Positions 11,493 to 26,199 of a stretch of DNA of 64,000 nt are shown one piece after another. Numbering within the stretch: the stretch's first letter is position 1; the number at the start of each line of letters is the position of its first letter. Where the stretch lies: contig JAJEKV010000008.1 in the NCBI GenBank assembly GCA_021234155.1, forward strand, positions 3,425,008-3,489,007, given 5' to 3'. Source of the stretch: Isoetes taiwanensis. Lineage: Eukaryota; Streptophyta; Lycopodiopsida; Isoetales; Isoetaceae. Both the position numbers and the translations under genes were made by a program. Below the pieces are notes generated by a model. The model ran no database searches, was not told where the DNA came from, and was given only the letters and a program-made list of their open reading frames with translations.

Positions 11493-14400
11493 ACTGACGC
11501 TTTCACATATTACGCACGCCTTTTCAATATAAATAAATGACATCACACTGGAATAACTAATGGTGCATTACTATTCATAAGCCAAGGGGTAGCTATGTTA
11601 ATCATTAATGTTAAGGTGGAAACCTAACCCTAAACCCCAATTCACTTAGGGCTTAACCTAATATTAAAAAAGGCCTAGGGATAACTAACTTAGAACTACC
11701 ACCGGCCCAAATTGATTGGGCAAGGCGCATCACAACTTGGGACACCCAAATTGGGGCTTCCACACAAGTTTGCCCCCACCGGAATGGGGGAGATCTCGTG
11801 GAGGAGGGTGAGGATTCACCCTTGGTTCTGTTTCTAAGGATGGAGAAACCGTGAGAGATAGCCATGATGTACCGCTAGTTTTAACGTGAGCTTGTATTCT
11901 CCTCAATGACCCTATTTGAGTAGATGGATGATTAGATTCTATTCCTATAATCTATTTATGATGATGATGGATGTTTGTATCCGATTGATGTTTTTCTTCA
12001 AGTTCTCCCCGCGGTTGTATTGGGATTACGGGGCAGACCCAAAGGCTATCTAGATTTTTAGTGATGCCCTATCTAGAACCCCTTAAATCCCATTAAATGT
12101 GGCATAGGTAACAAAAATCTCCTGGGTCGTCGATGGTATGGATGTGGTCGGAAAGCACCGCGGGGACCTGCTTGCCTTAGCATGGCTACAAGGCTCCCTA
12201 TTGTGGCTAGTTCTTATAGTCGCTCATTCCTGTATGGGTGTGTATTTTGATCCCAATAACTCCCGGGTCGCAGGATAATGCACTATAGGGACGCCCCGGC
12301 TCGACAGGGCTGCTCTGTGGCCTATGGATTTGGGGGTTAAAGCCTGCACGATGCGCGGGTTGCCGACAGACCACAATCCCTCTAGCCACCTATAGCACTG
12401 TGGCTCTAGAAGGGGGTTTTCATGCCCCATCAACGGGGAGATGTAACCCGAGTAGTCTCATCGTGATTCCATGAGATTGCGGCTGAGAAGTGCTGGAAGG
12501 TACCATGCCATAGCATGTTTTAGCCTATCTCATAGAAGTGTGCTGTGGAGGGGCTTAATAGCCATTACCAACGCCCAAAGCTATGTTATACTGTCAGTCA
12601 AGTATCCTGAGGCAGTGGACCGCCAATCTAATTCCCCATGAGTCCGAGCCCCGGTAGAGCCCTTATTTATGGTGCATTTCTTTGTTATGTTGGTATTCAA
12701 CAGACTTTATTGATGATGCCACCCACCTTCGGGTGGTATATTATTTATTTGTATTGTTGCCAAAAGTTAACATGTATGTGTACGCCCCGCCATATAGGAT
12801 TCCAAGGAAGGCATGGACTATCGACACCCTCCGCAACCTTACCGACACTTGCCATTGTTAGACATTACTACAACACATTGTTATGATGACTAAAGATAGT
12901 ATGTCACTTTCATTGTGCCGACATGGCATCCTACTATAAATGCCATAGTCAAATTTTTAGAGCAGTTGGTTCTTCTTCAGTAGTATTCTATAGAGCCGAC
13001 GCCCATTTTCCTTTGTTGTCCCTATTTCCTTCTCAATACATTGAATTAATAGACTTTCATGGTAATGGTGCCCTGTTGGAGGAGAGAGTCACATTGATTT
13101 GGGAGCCGATTCTTCTAAGAATGGGTCCAAATTGCCGGTGCTTGTGATCAAGCACTGCAGGATTTCTCGAACCGTAAGAACTGGATTAGTTTTTTGCCGA
13201 CTGGCTGGTAAACAAGGGTTTTGAGACGTTTTTGTTCCCGTGAAGTTGCCGGATTGTGCCGATTGTGCCGATTGGTCCAAAGAGTTGCTCGGACAGCGAT
13301 TGACAGATTCCTGATCGACGTTGATCTCGCCACGCCACCGCCGCCACATGTTTTTGGTTGACGCTCACACTTCACGCCGGATTCTTCACACTTCACGCTC
13401 TGGATCCCTTCACCATTTACCTGATTCTTCACGCCGAATTTCTCGAGGATTTGCAGATTATCAACGGGGCCTCTCTTTCAATAATTCTCACGCATCGCTA
13501 TCTTTTGGCAAGATTCAATCGGATTCAATTGCTTTCTATTCCCTCCCGACCACAATGGCGCTAGTCAAGATCCATGGAAATATTTCCGCAACATCCACAT
13601 TAGATGGGGACAATTATTTCATTTGGAAAGATGCTCAAAACAAACTTGAATCTCAAAGATCCCGGGTGAGGTTCTTGAGAGCACCGAATCCTCCTCCCAC
13701 CCCCAGAATCGAAGAAGGATTTCTATGCTCTAAATCACTTAAGGGCATGTATCTCCGCACTTATGAGAGACATAAGAGATTGCAAGGCTTTCAAGAAGGC
13801 TTTATGAATTTCTTCAAACTACATGTGTTCATCAAGGAGATGGCAAACAATTATCTCTACAAGGCAAAATGGATAACCTCAGTTGGCTAATTGCGCAAAT
13901 ATGAGGGGATTATTTACAACGCTTGAAGGCTTTACAAGAGAAGTACTTTGGAGTCGGTGGTCAAAATGGATGAAATCAAGCTAATCTTGTATGCTTTTGA
14001 ATGGATTATCTAGGAATATCAACATGTTAAACAATTCCACATTGCGCCCAAAAAATCTCACATCACCCTCATCATCAACAAGAAAGCTAATTATATGATG
14101 TCAACCGAGCTAAAGAAGTTGTCTCAAAGAAGAAGCAATTACATTATTCTAAGGTGAAGTCCACTCTTAACTCTTTCCACTCCATTTCTAAAGGTCTATC
14201 TCCCTCTGATCCCAACTAAATTCCCAGCAAAGAGCCATTTTACTTGGTCGGGTATTGTGGTGTAAAAAGGCCACATCAAACCCACTGCGTAAAAACTCAA
14301 GAGAGTTTGAGTTTGCCATCTCCCATATTCCATCAACACCGTAAACCGCTTCCACCAACCCAAACTCACATTGATATTTTGGATATATCGAAAGGCACCC

Positions 14401-17400
14401 CTAACATTCATACAATTACGAAAATTTAGGGAAGTGATGATGTTTGGTTATTGATTCCGGGTGCTACTAAGCATCTTTATCGGAAATTCTCGGTTTTCTA
14501 ATTTTAAAGTCTTATGATAAGACTTTAGTCTTAATGGCATGGGACCTAAGAAAAACCAAGCAAAGGTAACCTGCTAGTCTTCCTACAAACAATTGTCTCA
14601 CTTCTTAAGCTGAGGACGTTGATAGTGTACCGGATTACTTGTCAATTTGCTAAGCGTTAGTGAATTTGATAAGAAATTGGGCTGTTTACATCGCTCACGA
14701 GGGATTTGTTCACATTCTTTCAAAAAACTAATCGGTTTACATTGATCTTTCAAAAACTTGACCTATTGGCAAGGAATTCTTAATCCAGATGGTCTATATA
14801 TATGCTCGTAAAGAATCCCTCAGAACCAAGGATCAAAGCTAGTTCATATACGCCAGCCAGCATTCAGCACTCAAGAATCTCTATGGCATGCAATTTATAT
14901 GGACATAAGGGTATCTTCCATTTAGCAACAAAAGGTTCAAAACATCAAATAGTAAATGGATTACCATTTCTTAAGGGAACAAGACTTAAAATGTTCAGCC
15001 CGCGCCTTGAAAGCAAGTTCAAGCATCTTTTTCCGCATCATGCTCAACTCTCGGTACACTTCAATTGATTCATTCGATATATGCTTAATGTAACCACTTG
15101 AGTCACTATCTGCGCCAAAATTTTGTCACATTTGTTGATGACTATAGTAGATATAAGGTGGATATATCCAATCACATTTTTAAGTCCCCGCATTTTCCAT
15201 TTACAAAATTCCCCAAGAAGCTTGTGGAAAATGAATTTTCTACAACAATCAAGGCATTGAGGTCCCATAAATGCCAAAGAATAATTTTCCCAAGAATTTG
15301 AAGATTTTTTGAAATCCAAAAGGCATGCATTATTGTGGAGTTGATTGTCCCATATGCACATCCTCAAAACGGAGTTGCCGAAAGCTAAAAACGTAATCCA
15401 TGGCTCTTAACTCCTGGTATGCTCAAGCACAAACAATTACTTAATTGCTTTTTAATGGTCGTCATTACCCAAAGATATATATCCCCAATAGAGCCAACCA
15501 AGTCTCTTATTGCTAAAAACACCTTTGAGGTCTTTGTATGGTCAGAAACTGAAGGTCTCTATTTCCAAGATATTTATCGCCTTCGCCAGCCGATTCCCCT
15601 CGCGGAGATATTATGTAAGAATGGCAAACCGTCCTGGATGTGTCTCTCAAGGTCAAGTATTCATAGGATATACCACCAATGAAAGCATGGTCAAGTATGA
15701 TCCCATTCAAGAAAGTTTTGCTTCTCATGGGTATGATTTTTGTGGAGGATGCGCCTATTCATCGATTTTTAATGTACTAGATTAAGACAGACATGACAAA
15801 GTCATTTGCAATCTCTCGATGACCATTACTCATGTGTTACATCTCGTTCCACTACCATGTGTCCATCTATCCGTTCTCAAAAACAGTGTTTCCATTAAGT
15901 GCGTGATGTTCCATTAGTCCCAACAACACCTACTGCTGAAGATTTTTCTACCCATCGGACATTATAGTTTAACTCAAGCAGAGATTCCCCGCTATATCCT
16001 AAGATGTTGAACCTATTGTTGATATTCGTGCATCATGGATCACACATTTCCTCATATATTGCCACGCTATAGGTTCCGCTTCAATATCTCTTTATTATCG
16101 CTCCAAGAATGCAAATTATACATTCTCGCTGCAATTATGCATTGATGGCCAAGGTATTACTACATGAACTTGATCCTCTTTACTCCACTCTCAAGAAAAC
16201 ATGTTCCATCAAGTGCTAGTTAAGGAAAGAAGAATTGGCCATGCTTTCTACAAGGAACTTGTAGAACTAGTTCCAAAACCATCACAATATTATTGGAGCT
16301 AAGTGGATCTTTTCTGTATCTAAGTACCACCTTGATGGCACACTATCTAAACACAAAGCTAGACCGGTAGCCAAAGGGTATTAATAAGAGGAAGCATTTT
16401 GATTACAACAAAGTATTTGCACTGCAGATTGGACACTATATGAAATGCTATCTCTTTTAAGCATTGTAAAAGTTGGCCCATCTATCAAATGGATTTCAAA
16501 TCAGATTTCTAAATGGAGATCTACAAGAAGAACTCAGGACATGCCAGCTCCACCTTCGATTTGTAGATCAAAAGTCAACCTTAATTATGTTTGCAAGCTC
16601 AAGAAAAAGTATCTATGGTTTGAAACAAGCACCACGCTGTTAAATATGAAGATCAATATCGCTCATTAATCGAGCATGGAGTACCAAAGATCAAGAGCGC
16701 ATCCAAATTTTATATTTCAAATTCCGGGATTCTATTTCTATAATACTTTTGTATGTGGATGACACTACTTATGATCTGGGATGTCACGATTCCTTTAACC
16801 TTCTACAAAACGTCTCTTTAAAAATCATTCCTTTGAGGTTACGTGATCTAGGCCTCATGCACTCATTGTATTGTCTTGGAATAGAAGTCCGCTAATCAAA
16901 TCGTGTATCCCATCGCCTCAACAAAAATACCTCCCCGAATTTTGAGAAATTCCATATGGCGTGACCGCAACACATCTCCAACACCATCCTGACTTGGGCT
17001 TCCGCCGCATTCCAGTAAGATGTGTGGATTCCTACATTATATAGACAATTAGTTGGAGCACTCCTATATATCTCTTTGTACTGACCGAGCATTGTCTATG
17101 TCAGTTGGAGTCTCATTCCTACTTTTATGACACATCCCAAACAATCACATCGAAGGCGCAAAGAAAGCTTGTACCTTGACATCTAAAAGGCAATCGCCAC
17201 GATGGTCTACACTACACTAAAGCAGCACGAATCCACAACTCTTATCCCATTCCTCGATCCGCATGGCCCAATCGAGCATTGACCTTAGAAATGTCCACTC
17301 TGGGCTATCTTTCATTCTTTTGGTGATAATCCCATCACCGGAAGTCCAAAACAAGACTTAATGTGCATTAGTACCAATCAGCGTGGAATTAAAGCTCTAC

Positions 17401-18083
17401 CAAGGTGAAATGTCAGGGTTAGTCTTATTTATTTGAAGATCTTGGCATTCTAACCACACCAAAGAAAAGATATACTGCGGATAATCTTGGAGCAATACAA
17501 CATGAAGGACTATCGAAATTTCATTTACAACCGCTACATAATATCAAACTCGAAAGCTTTGTTCGAGAACAAAATTTAATAAGTTACTTACACTTTCCCA
17601 TCGCTCTACTAAGGATCGTCATGGCCCACTCGCTTCACTAAGGGTCTTTACAAAGCGTTAAATTTCTCCAATATGAAAAACTCTTACATTGCACTGTATT
17701 CATTCCTGTGGGGAATCAAAACCCTTTAATTCTTTTGTTAGGGATTTAGATTTCCTTCTCAGCCTATGTCGGTCATCGGGATGTTACATTTTACTACAAC
17801 ACATTGTTATGATGACTCAAAGATAGTATGCCATTTCATTGTGTCGACATGGCATCCTACCATGTTCGCCATAGCCTTAGAGTAGTGGTTCTTCTCAGAA
17901 GATTCCTGAGAGAGTCGACGCCCATTTTCCTTTGTCTCTATCTTCAATACATTGAATTCAACAATAAATTTACCATCACAAGTGGTCTGAGCTCCACCTG
18001 AGGGTCTTTCTCTCAGGATGGAGTCACCTCATGGGAGGGGAATTTTACATTTATACCTGGAGCATCAGATCTAGAGCCATTAC
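11493..18083 (+). mobile_element. Second Ty3-like LTR, split by Ty1/copia, copy A
   Basis: Same structure as 44282-50913. It starts near CTGACGCTTTCACAT at 11493 and ends near CATTACA at 18083, with the primer site degraded to TCGTGAGCCATG. ATCTATTTATGATGATGATGG and the AACCTAACCCTAAACCC run are well kept. Confidence 0.68.
12856..17972 (+). mobile_element. Ty1/copia retrotransposon, copy A
   Basis: Counterpart of 45661-50800: LTRs 12856-13059 and 17782-17972, GCCAT before the element and CCAT after it. Gag starts ATGGCGCTAGTCAAGATCC at 13555 with LDGDNYFIWKDA. The zinc-knuckle remnant is near 14252. The protease site reads VWLLIPGATKHL-like in shifted frames near 14440. GGYTTNESMVKYDP-like sequence is at about 15665. 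YGMNYVCKLKKKYLWFE is at 16580-16625, and the RT active site TATGTGGATGAC (YVDD) is at 16752-16763. It has more frame breaks than copy B. Confidence 0.9.
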
Positions 18084-20586
18084 ATCGTGAGCCATGCATC
18101 CTTGGTAGACCGTGATCATAAGATCAGCCAGTCTAACTCGCTGTAATCTATTTGACAAGTAGGACCCTTCAATGTAGGAAAGTCACACCAAATTGTGGCA
18201 GGGATGAGAGCTCATTCCAAGCATGCAGGGAAATGAGCTAGATATGAGAAAAATTCAAAATGAGGTCCCTCTTCGTGAGGCCATAACTTTCTAGGGAAAC
18301 CTCTGGACAGTAACGATTTTCATTCCATCATATCAAATACCAATTAGTCTAATAATTCTTAATAAGTTCTAACACCACCAATCAGGGCCCCAAAGGTTAA
18401 TCGGCGAGACTTGGGAAAAACGGGTTTTGGCTTCTGCTACTACAGCCAAAAACCCAACTCACGGGCTTGACCATTGACCCAAAAGTTTTTCCGCCTACAT
18501 TTTGAACTCATGACCTCCTAATTCCAACTCTCATTACACCCACTATGCCAAACTTCCATAAATATATTTACATGTTTCATTTCTATGGACAACAACTTCT
18601 TTTAAAATAAAGAGGCGTATTAGATTGAACCCCCCAACCTCCTACACCCAAACCAACTTTTACCAATAGGATAAGTTCCTTTGTTAAGAAATGACTATAA
18701 TACTCACATATACATACCAACAAGCCACATGAAATAACTCCAATTTGTTTTAACTGCGATAATCTCATTAGCTCCACTACGGAGTGAGAAGTTTGTAATG
18801 TGACATTTAGGTTCCCATTTTATTTATAGTGGCTCCATTTTCTATTTAAATTAGAAGACTCTCCTCAGAACCCCATGTCGGTGGTGGCAACAAATCACGG
18901 ACTTCAGGCAACCATGGGTCATTATTGGTCCTCATTAAATGGGTTTTCCAACCATAGTATCACACTTCACACGCTTTTAATGGACGCATTTACCTTCCAG
19001 CCGTGATAGCACTTCCTAAGTAGACTCACACCGCCTCCCTTTGATAAACGTCATTTCAGTTATTATTAATAATTCTTAGCAGCATCTAATTTCCGCATCG
19101 GGATGTTTAAATAATTTTTCTAGTAGAAAAATTCCTTTCTAACCCTCAGATTTATTTAATTTCTAGTACATTCACTCCTTTTAAATGCTATTTTATTCGA
19201 CTTCACATGTCAAGAGCTAGTAACACCATAGGAGCCAACTATACCTAATGTTGTTTAGTCCCCAAGCCTTGACTTACTTTTCATGTAGAGAATAGACTCT
19301 TTGACCCAACTAACTTTCCTGGCCTCGAAAGAACCCTCTAGGGTTTGGGTTTGTAACTGTACCATCACCTCCCTTCACTACTTTTTCATATGTTCTTGCT
19401 CCCTAAAAAATAAAGAAAAAAAATCCCCTTCCCAAGTCACTAACACATATTCTCAGAACACATAGTGATTGCTTGGTTCAACTCCCCACGTACCATGTCC
19501 ACACCTCCCACTAATCTATCTAGGAACATAAACTTTAGATGGGCTTGAAAACCTATATCTCAGATCACCACCACAACTTGTGATGGCCAAACCTCTTTTC
19601 AAGTTGTTCCCCACTTCTAACACTTGAATGTATGCCACCATTCTCACTCATCAACACTTTTTTCATGGGTACTCTAAACTCGACATTAGCAAAAGTATTT
19701 TCAACCATTACTTTAAAGGCCATAGTCACTAAGTTCCACCTAATAACGCATATATCTCAGAAAGCGGGAACAATAGTCCTAAATGTTAGTACCAATCAGC
19801 ACCCCTAATACCTAATTCTTCTCTTAGGTTCTTGTAAAATTATTGTTCGCCATGTTATCCTTTAAATTGGAACCTTTTTATCCTTTTATCCTTTTATTCT
19901 TTATCCTTTTATCCTATTATTTTGTTACATATTCTAAACTTAAAGCCTTTGACCACCACCGCTTGATTCACGATCCCACCAATCTTATCAGAGAGGTTGG
20001 GGTCCCCCGGCATCTCTGCCGGGCTTATAGTCATTTTGATTGGAGGCTTTCATGACTTTGAAATATGAAATAATATTTTTGCCTAAGGTTTTGAGAGAAT
20101 ATCTAAACTCTATACAACTTTGCCTAATATTTTACAAGGGGAATATGAAATAATGGAGTCCTAAATCCCACCAAAAATAATTCAACGTCTTAACTAAAAC
20201 CACTTTGACCAATATACCCTGAGTTAATGCTGATTCATTTTTAATTGAATCTATTTTTATAACAACTTATTGTTTTAGGGATATATGGACCATGGTTTCG
20301 AATTGTTCAAATTTTAAACAGAAAAGGAAAAATAGTGCTAGTCAATTAGGTTTTTAAAAATCGTGATTATTGATTTTGGGTTCCTAGTTAAGAATGTTTT
20401 TTTTTAAATGTTAGGATGTCAAAAGAAACACTAATGTGGTTATATAAGAAAAAATTTCAAGAATTGGTTTTAAAAAAAAAAAATTAAGAGGGAAATTAAC
20501 TATTAAGAAAAGTAGGTAAAGATTCATAATGAAGGTTTGAAAAAGTTGTTAAAAGTAAAATTAATGAATCTAAATTGGTTTTGTAG

Positions 20587-21168
20587 GTAGGGGCCTCAAT
20601 GTGGTATTATCAATGATGTTTAGTGGAGATTAGACGATGCTCATAAATGAGATATAAGGCCAATCTAATGTCCACCAAGAGAGCGCAAACTAGTCAACGT
20701 GGTCGATCATTTTGTCGACATGTTTTAAAGGAAGTGCCAATTTGAGTTATCAAAAATGGCTGCCAGAAGAAATGGTTGACTTTCCTGATTACCAACATGT
20801 AAAGTCAATGATTGGAAACCCCATGGACAAACTCAAGACATAATTTGAAGCATTCAAGCATCTTAAAGTCCCAATGTCAGGGCTCGCGGTGGAAGGAATG
20901 TGTAGCTTCATGGACTCCCCCAGCAGTTTATCGGCAGATCGCAAGAACATCATTGGCGATCTCAATGCATACCGGGCTTTGAGGTAATAAAAAATGCTTT
21001 GTAATCGGGAGCTCTATGGAGCAGTGGCCCAGTGTTCCCACTTTCTTTGGAGAATCACATGAACACATCAATCTTCATTGATCCCATACCCTAGTCGGAT
21101 GTGGATATCATTTTATTGAATGTGAAACCAATTGATCGCGACGACAAATCAAGATCAATGGAACATAA
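20587..21168 (+). pseudogene. Unrecognised reading frame between direct repeats, copy A
   Basis: Counterpart of 53480-54067 with at least five indels. RMLINEI, KSMIGNPMDKLKT, RKNIIGDLNA and NHMNTSIFIDPIP are still readable in three frames. Confidence 0.6.
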
Positions 21169-24100
21169 CACTTCCTAAGATGATGAGCTATAATAGTTGG
21201 ATGTAATTTCAAGGGCTTAAGATAGGGGCGTAGACGCAGGAGATGGCTCAAAGATACATAATGGCCCAAGAGCCCGTGATCCCCGGCTTAATACATCCAT
21301 CGGACCACGTTGAATCCTCACGATCCCACGGACCTAGATTGTATTAGTCCTTAAACCCTCGCTTTCGGGCTTATAGTCATTTATGATCGAAGCTCTATGA
21401 CTCCTTTGAAATATGAAATACCATCTTTGCCTTGGTTTCAGGAGAATATCGAACCTATAACGACCTTTGTCTAGATTTTAGGAATATGAAATAATGAGTC
21501 TCAACCTCTAATGTAAAATAATTCAATCGTCCTAACTAAGACCAATTTGACCAATATACCCGCTAGAGCTACATTATTTTAACCTTGAATCTATATTATT
21601 TTATAAACAACTTCATTCTGATTGTTTTAGGGATATATGGACCATGGTTTCGTGGAATTTTGTTTTAGTCCTGGTTCTGAATCCCCGCAGACAGCCTCCG
21701 TGGAGGACCCTTGATCTACTGTAGGAGAACTGTGGGGACTATGTCAATGTTTCTGGATTCCAGGCAAGAAAAGAACAAGAAGAAGAAACCACCAGTAAAA
21801 GAATGTTCTAGAGGAAAATGATATGCTTCTTTGATAATCAATGATGAACATACATGAGCTCCTCACAATCGAGAAGACCTAAGAGAGACAGACTCAAAAC
21901 TCATCTAGCCCCCATATGCTAGCTCTACTCATCTTCTTCTTATTTTGTAGGGCTTTGACTTTCCGTGCCGTGGAACGTCAGATAACGTCAGCATGCTGCC
22001 CTCAACCCCATCAGCCCCAAGATTCTTAACTCTTAAGTGAGATCCGGCTTGACTAAATTAAAGTTTTCGCTTTTGAATATGCCCGCCAAGATTCAAATGA
22101 CTAAACTTGGGAGGAAGGAATACTTTGGGATGGTTTTTCACAAAATATTTCTACTATTTTCGGCTATGCTCTCGGCGTATCCGTTAACTGCACTTAAGCT
22201 CGGACCGGGGATAGTTTAAAGTGAGGTAAAATGGCCGTAGTGGATCGACATCTTTGTATAAACCGAAGTTCTGCCCTTTCTTCTGTGTTTCATATAATCG
22301 GGCTGCGATACATTTATCTCCTCAGAGTCGAGGAAGGAGTCACGCTATTTGGCCTTGCCAATTACCGCTATCGGGCCATTCTCATTGATCAAGAGGTGTT
22401 TTTTGTGTGGATCGATCTTGCATAAAGAATGAGTTCGTTATTCTTTTTCTCGTCCGACTTCTAATGTACCGATTTTTCGCAGTTTTCATAGCAAGTTGGT
22501 GTCTTCACATCTTACCTCCCGGTTGAAAGCAACGTGAATCACTGAGGCTTTGAGTCATTTGTCCGATTTTGAGTGATTAGTAGGTGTTTTTTCCTCGTTG
22601 AAGGTGCATACGGCCGATTGTAGTCGATTTATTTTAATGCTCAAGCTTCTATTACCATTTCAACCGCAGGATGAAAGTGGATCCATTTCACAATCGCAGT
22701 TTCAGAAGGATTAAAGAACATTCATCACTCAAAACCATTTTGTTAATCCACCATTCCGGGTAAGTTCCTCAAGGTATTTTCGCAGATCTTTGACAAGATA
22801 ACTAGCAAAGTTGGTCTCTCATGGTGTTGGTTTTGAGTTTTTTATTTGCTAGATCCGCTTTTGTTTTACTCAGCTTTTAACAACTTTTCCTCGAGGGGCC
22901 TATAGGCACCGAGTATGTTGGGCAACGTTTGAGCATGTTGAATATGTTAGCCGCCAAAATTCCGGTACACTCAAACGGCTTTTACAAGAGGGAACAAATT
23001 GAAAAGAATGTTACCAAGGATGCAAAGGTGCTAAGATGCGCTTTGTCATTTTTATCGACACCAAAATTCTCAGGCAACAAATCTACACTAATGAGTTGTC
23101 GATCTCCTTCATCTCCAATAATTTAAAATCCTCTCGAGTAGATCGCTGTTTCTTTTACCATGTAACCCATTAACTTATACGCCTATATATGTAGCGGCCT
23201 CTTATCAAGCAGCCTTTACTTTATTATTAATAGGAGCATGCCTTTCAACCGTAATCGCACATGTAATGGATGAGCATGTGTGTAGCAGCGAATTTTGCTA
23301 AAACAATGAAGTGGGAGCATGTTTGCCGTGATGAGTTGCCCTTTGAATGAATTTGCGAGGACTCTTATCAAACTCCATGCTACCAAACCTGCTGTAATGC
23401 GTAGGAATCCCCGACCGCATAAGTTCTATGTGTAAGAGACATCTCTTCAACAAATGATTATGAAAATTGCACTGTAATTCTATGTAATGTAAAACAACGC
23501 CCCTCAAAGTGAGCTGCCTGTAAGGTAGGCCGCTACTTCTATCTCTCCTTGCATCGATTTCCTATCCCATATCTCTTTTATTTCCTGCTGGTGTTGGGAA
23601 CCATTTTTCATTCTCGACTTTTATGTACAGATTGGGCATTATTGTAATATCTACCATCACTCAAGTAGATTTGCAGAGGTGATTTTTCTCTTCCGTATTG
23701 ACTTTGTAAGATTTCTTTGAGCCTCTGAGTTTCTTTACAGCCTTTAGGGGGCATGGCTGGCTATTTTAGCATAGTTATATTTATCACTGGCACTACCCCT
23801 TTGTCGCAAGTATAATGATTGAGGTTCTTTTGCATTTCTCGGTAAGTAAAGCAGACATGGCAGCCCAACACCCAGTTTTGTGTTTACTACTCCAAAGTGC
23901 ATGTTTACCGCTAAGCAATCAGTCAGCCCATTTTGGCAAATCTAAAGTAAAAGATTTTTGAGGTTCCAATGCGCGATTTATGTAGGGAGGTTGTGCATTT
24001 CACATTTAGAGGTACTTTGTACATTTCATTTCATCCCGGCTCTGACAAGTTCTTTTATCTTTCTAATCCACTAAGCAAAGATATGTCAGTTTGCCAGCGA

Positions 24101-25519
24101 GATCACTCTAACTTTGGGTTCCAATTTTGCAAAACGAATCTACAAGGTGATATTCTAAGCAAGATTAGGTTCATGGCTGTAAGTATCTTCCACTCATTCC
24201 TCTAAGTATTTTATGTTTATGTGAGAGATTTAACAATTAAGAATTTTGTATCCTCTCTTTCAGCTTGCATTTCTTTTAAGGCAAGGAGGTAGAGTATATA
24301 AGCAAAGGACCATGTCGGGTATTTCTCATGGTGAAGTAGGATTCTCGATGCATAACTTCGGTAGTATCCTCAGGTTCATAATCCCCGCAGAAGTTTCTAT
24401 ATTTAAGTGCATTGTTTTTCTTTAATTGTTGCATTTTTTGCTTATAGATGAGTTATAGTATAAGGAATGTGGGTGCAGAGGGGATTTTTAGCTTTATACA
24501 TGCCTTCCGTACCATAGGAGATGTCATTTTATAGTTCCCCCTAGGTAATGATTTGATTTTCTTTGAAATAATTTTGTTCAAGTGTGCATCACCATTTCAG
24601 GGATGGAAATGGCCGTAATAAAAAGTTTTTGGTGCACTACATTGGAATACATGAGATCATGACATGAATCCACCTTGGCCCCTATAATTTTAAACATTGT
24701 TTCCTCAAGTAATTTATAACCCGTTGTGTATTTTGAAACAAAGCATGTCACATTTAAATCCTCAAGTTTATCTTCTTTACATCTAATATGATCATTAATA
24801 GTTCATGTAATAGCTCATTAAGCAATTTGCTACTATGAGACAAAAGTTATCTTTATTCGGGCTAATATTTATCATTACAAGTTGGAGCCTGGATACCAAT
24901 GGGAAAAGCCACAAAAGTGATACAAGCCTCTACATGGATAAAAAGGCACGAAAGCATCTAAGATTCTAATCCGTATGAGATGACAAAGCGTGGAAGCATA
25001 GAAAGAAATACAATAACAGCCATGCTGCCTCACTGGGTCACACTCGTCTCTTTCACTCAACTCTCAAACTTCATTTTAGCCCCATTGTTCACTAGATGAT
25101 ATTTATGTTTTGGGGCAAGTTTCTTTAATAAGTAAAATGAAATGGCTTCTGTGAGCTTCGTTTCTTGAAATGAGATTCTCTTCAATTGTTTGCTATTATG
25201 AATTGCTATTAGATGTTTTGATCGATGTATGTGTGTTGGCCAAAAGAGTATTTTGGAGGGACTCTTTCCCCTTTAGGGTGCAATTCATTCACTCCTATTT
25301 CATTTTAAGTGAACCTTGCTATCAACAAAGAAACAAAAAAAAATCATTGCCTCACGTGATTCTAGCTCCTCTTACACTAGAGGGCAGGAAACAAAAGTAC
25401 TTGTACCTTTACAACCTCTGTGGTTCTTTGGATTCATTTAGAATCATATAGAACTTGCAATTTTACCTACTGAAAAGATGCAAAAAATATGGAACTTCTA
25501 ACACTTTCTATTTCGTAAA

Positions 25520-25742
25520 TTGCATTTCTCTCTTAAGAATTAAATGCTTCAACGATGAGTAAACCCATACCTCCATAAAATAGTACCCCGGCGTAAGCGA
25601 CAAATTTGCTCAATCTTTCTTTGAGATGGTTTCAAATATCTCATCCTTGATTCAGCAATTGGAAGCGGTTCTCCTACATCTTCATTCATTTCCACTTTCT
25701 CCTAATCGCTTCTTCCACAGGTCGGGGATCTAAGAGCACTTT
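25520..25742 (-). mobile_element. Truncated 5' internal part of the minus-strand copia element
   Basis: Leader sequence downstream of the primer site, ending abruptly at the copy A boundary. No gag motif is reached. The 3' part, including its other LTR, is missing from the window. Confidence 0.55.
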
Positions 25743-25756
25743 GGCTCACGATACCA

Positions 25757-25961
25757 TGATAAAATATAGAATAGTGGAATAGGCTGGGGGGATTGGGAAC
25801 AACCTCCAACGTAGCATGTACAAATATAGTGGATGGACATGTCTATTCACCTAAAGACCACGACTCTGCATGACTAGGACTGCCACATCAAGGCGTGGCC
25901 ACATGGCTCTTGCCATGTCGGCTATCTTGATCTATATGATCATATATGCATATTTCTAACA
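25757..25961 (-). repeat. Ty1/copia 5' LTR, minus strand, at the duplication junction
   Basis: Reading the minus strand, the LTR starts TGTTAGAAATATGCATATAT at 25961 and ends TATTTTATCA at 25757. TGGTATCGTGAGCC (25743-25756) follows as a primer site. At 205 bp it is like many plant copia LTRs, but the sequence differs from the copia element inside the duplication. The element is present only up to the end of copy A (25520), about 220 bp past the primer site. Confidence 0.75.
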
Positions 25962-26199
25962 CCCTTTGTCTTGATTTTAGTCTTCAAATTTCTACCGGGA
26001 ATGTTGGAATGCACCATTCAATTTCCACGGCTATAACAAACATTTGATGCTTAAAGCGGTTAAGTAGCATTACATTAAAGTGGGACACTTTCCAACAAAT
26101 GGGCCTCATGCAATTATAGTTGGACGCCATAAAAAATTTGTGATTTTACTTTGAAGCACTACTAGGTTCTTGTATCACACAATAATAAGAACTGGTTCA

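Larger units (their letters stand above)
1..25519 (+). repeat. Segmental duplication, copy A (left-truncated)
   Basis: This block matches 32718-58435 in the same orientation and the same order of elements. Base 1 corresponds to about 32718. Similarity stops after the shared CGTAAA at 25514-25519 (58430-58435 in copy B). Shared landmarks are the poly(T) insertion at 8828, the copia LTRs at 12856 and 17782, the CTTTTAT-rich run near 19870 and the 359-bp direct repeats. The copies differ by frequent 1-4-base indels. Identity was judged by eye and not computed. Confidence 0.93.
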
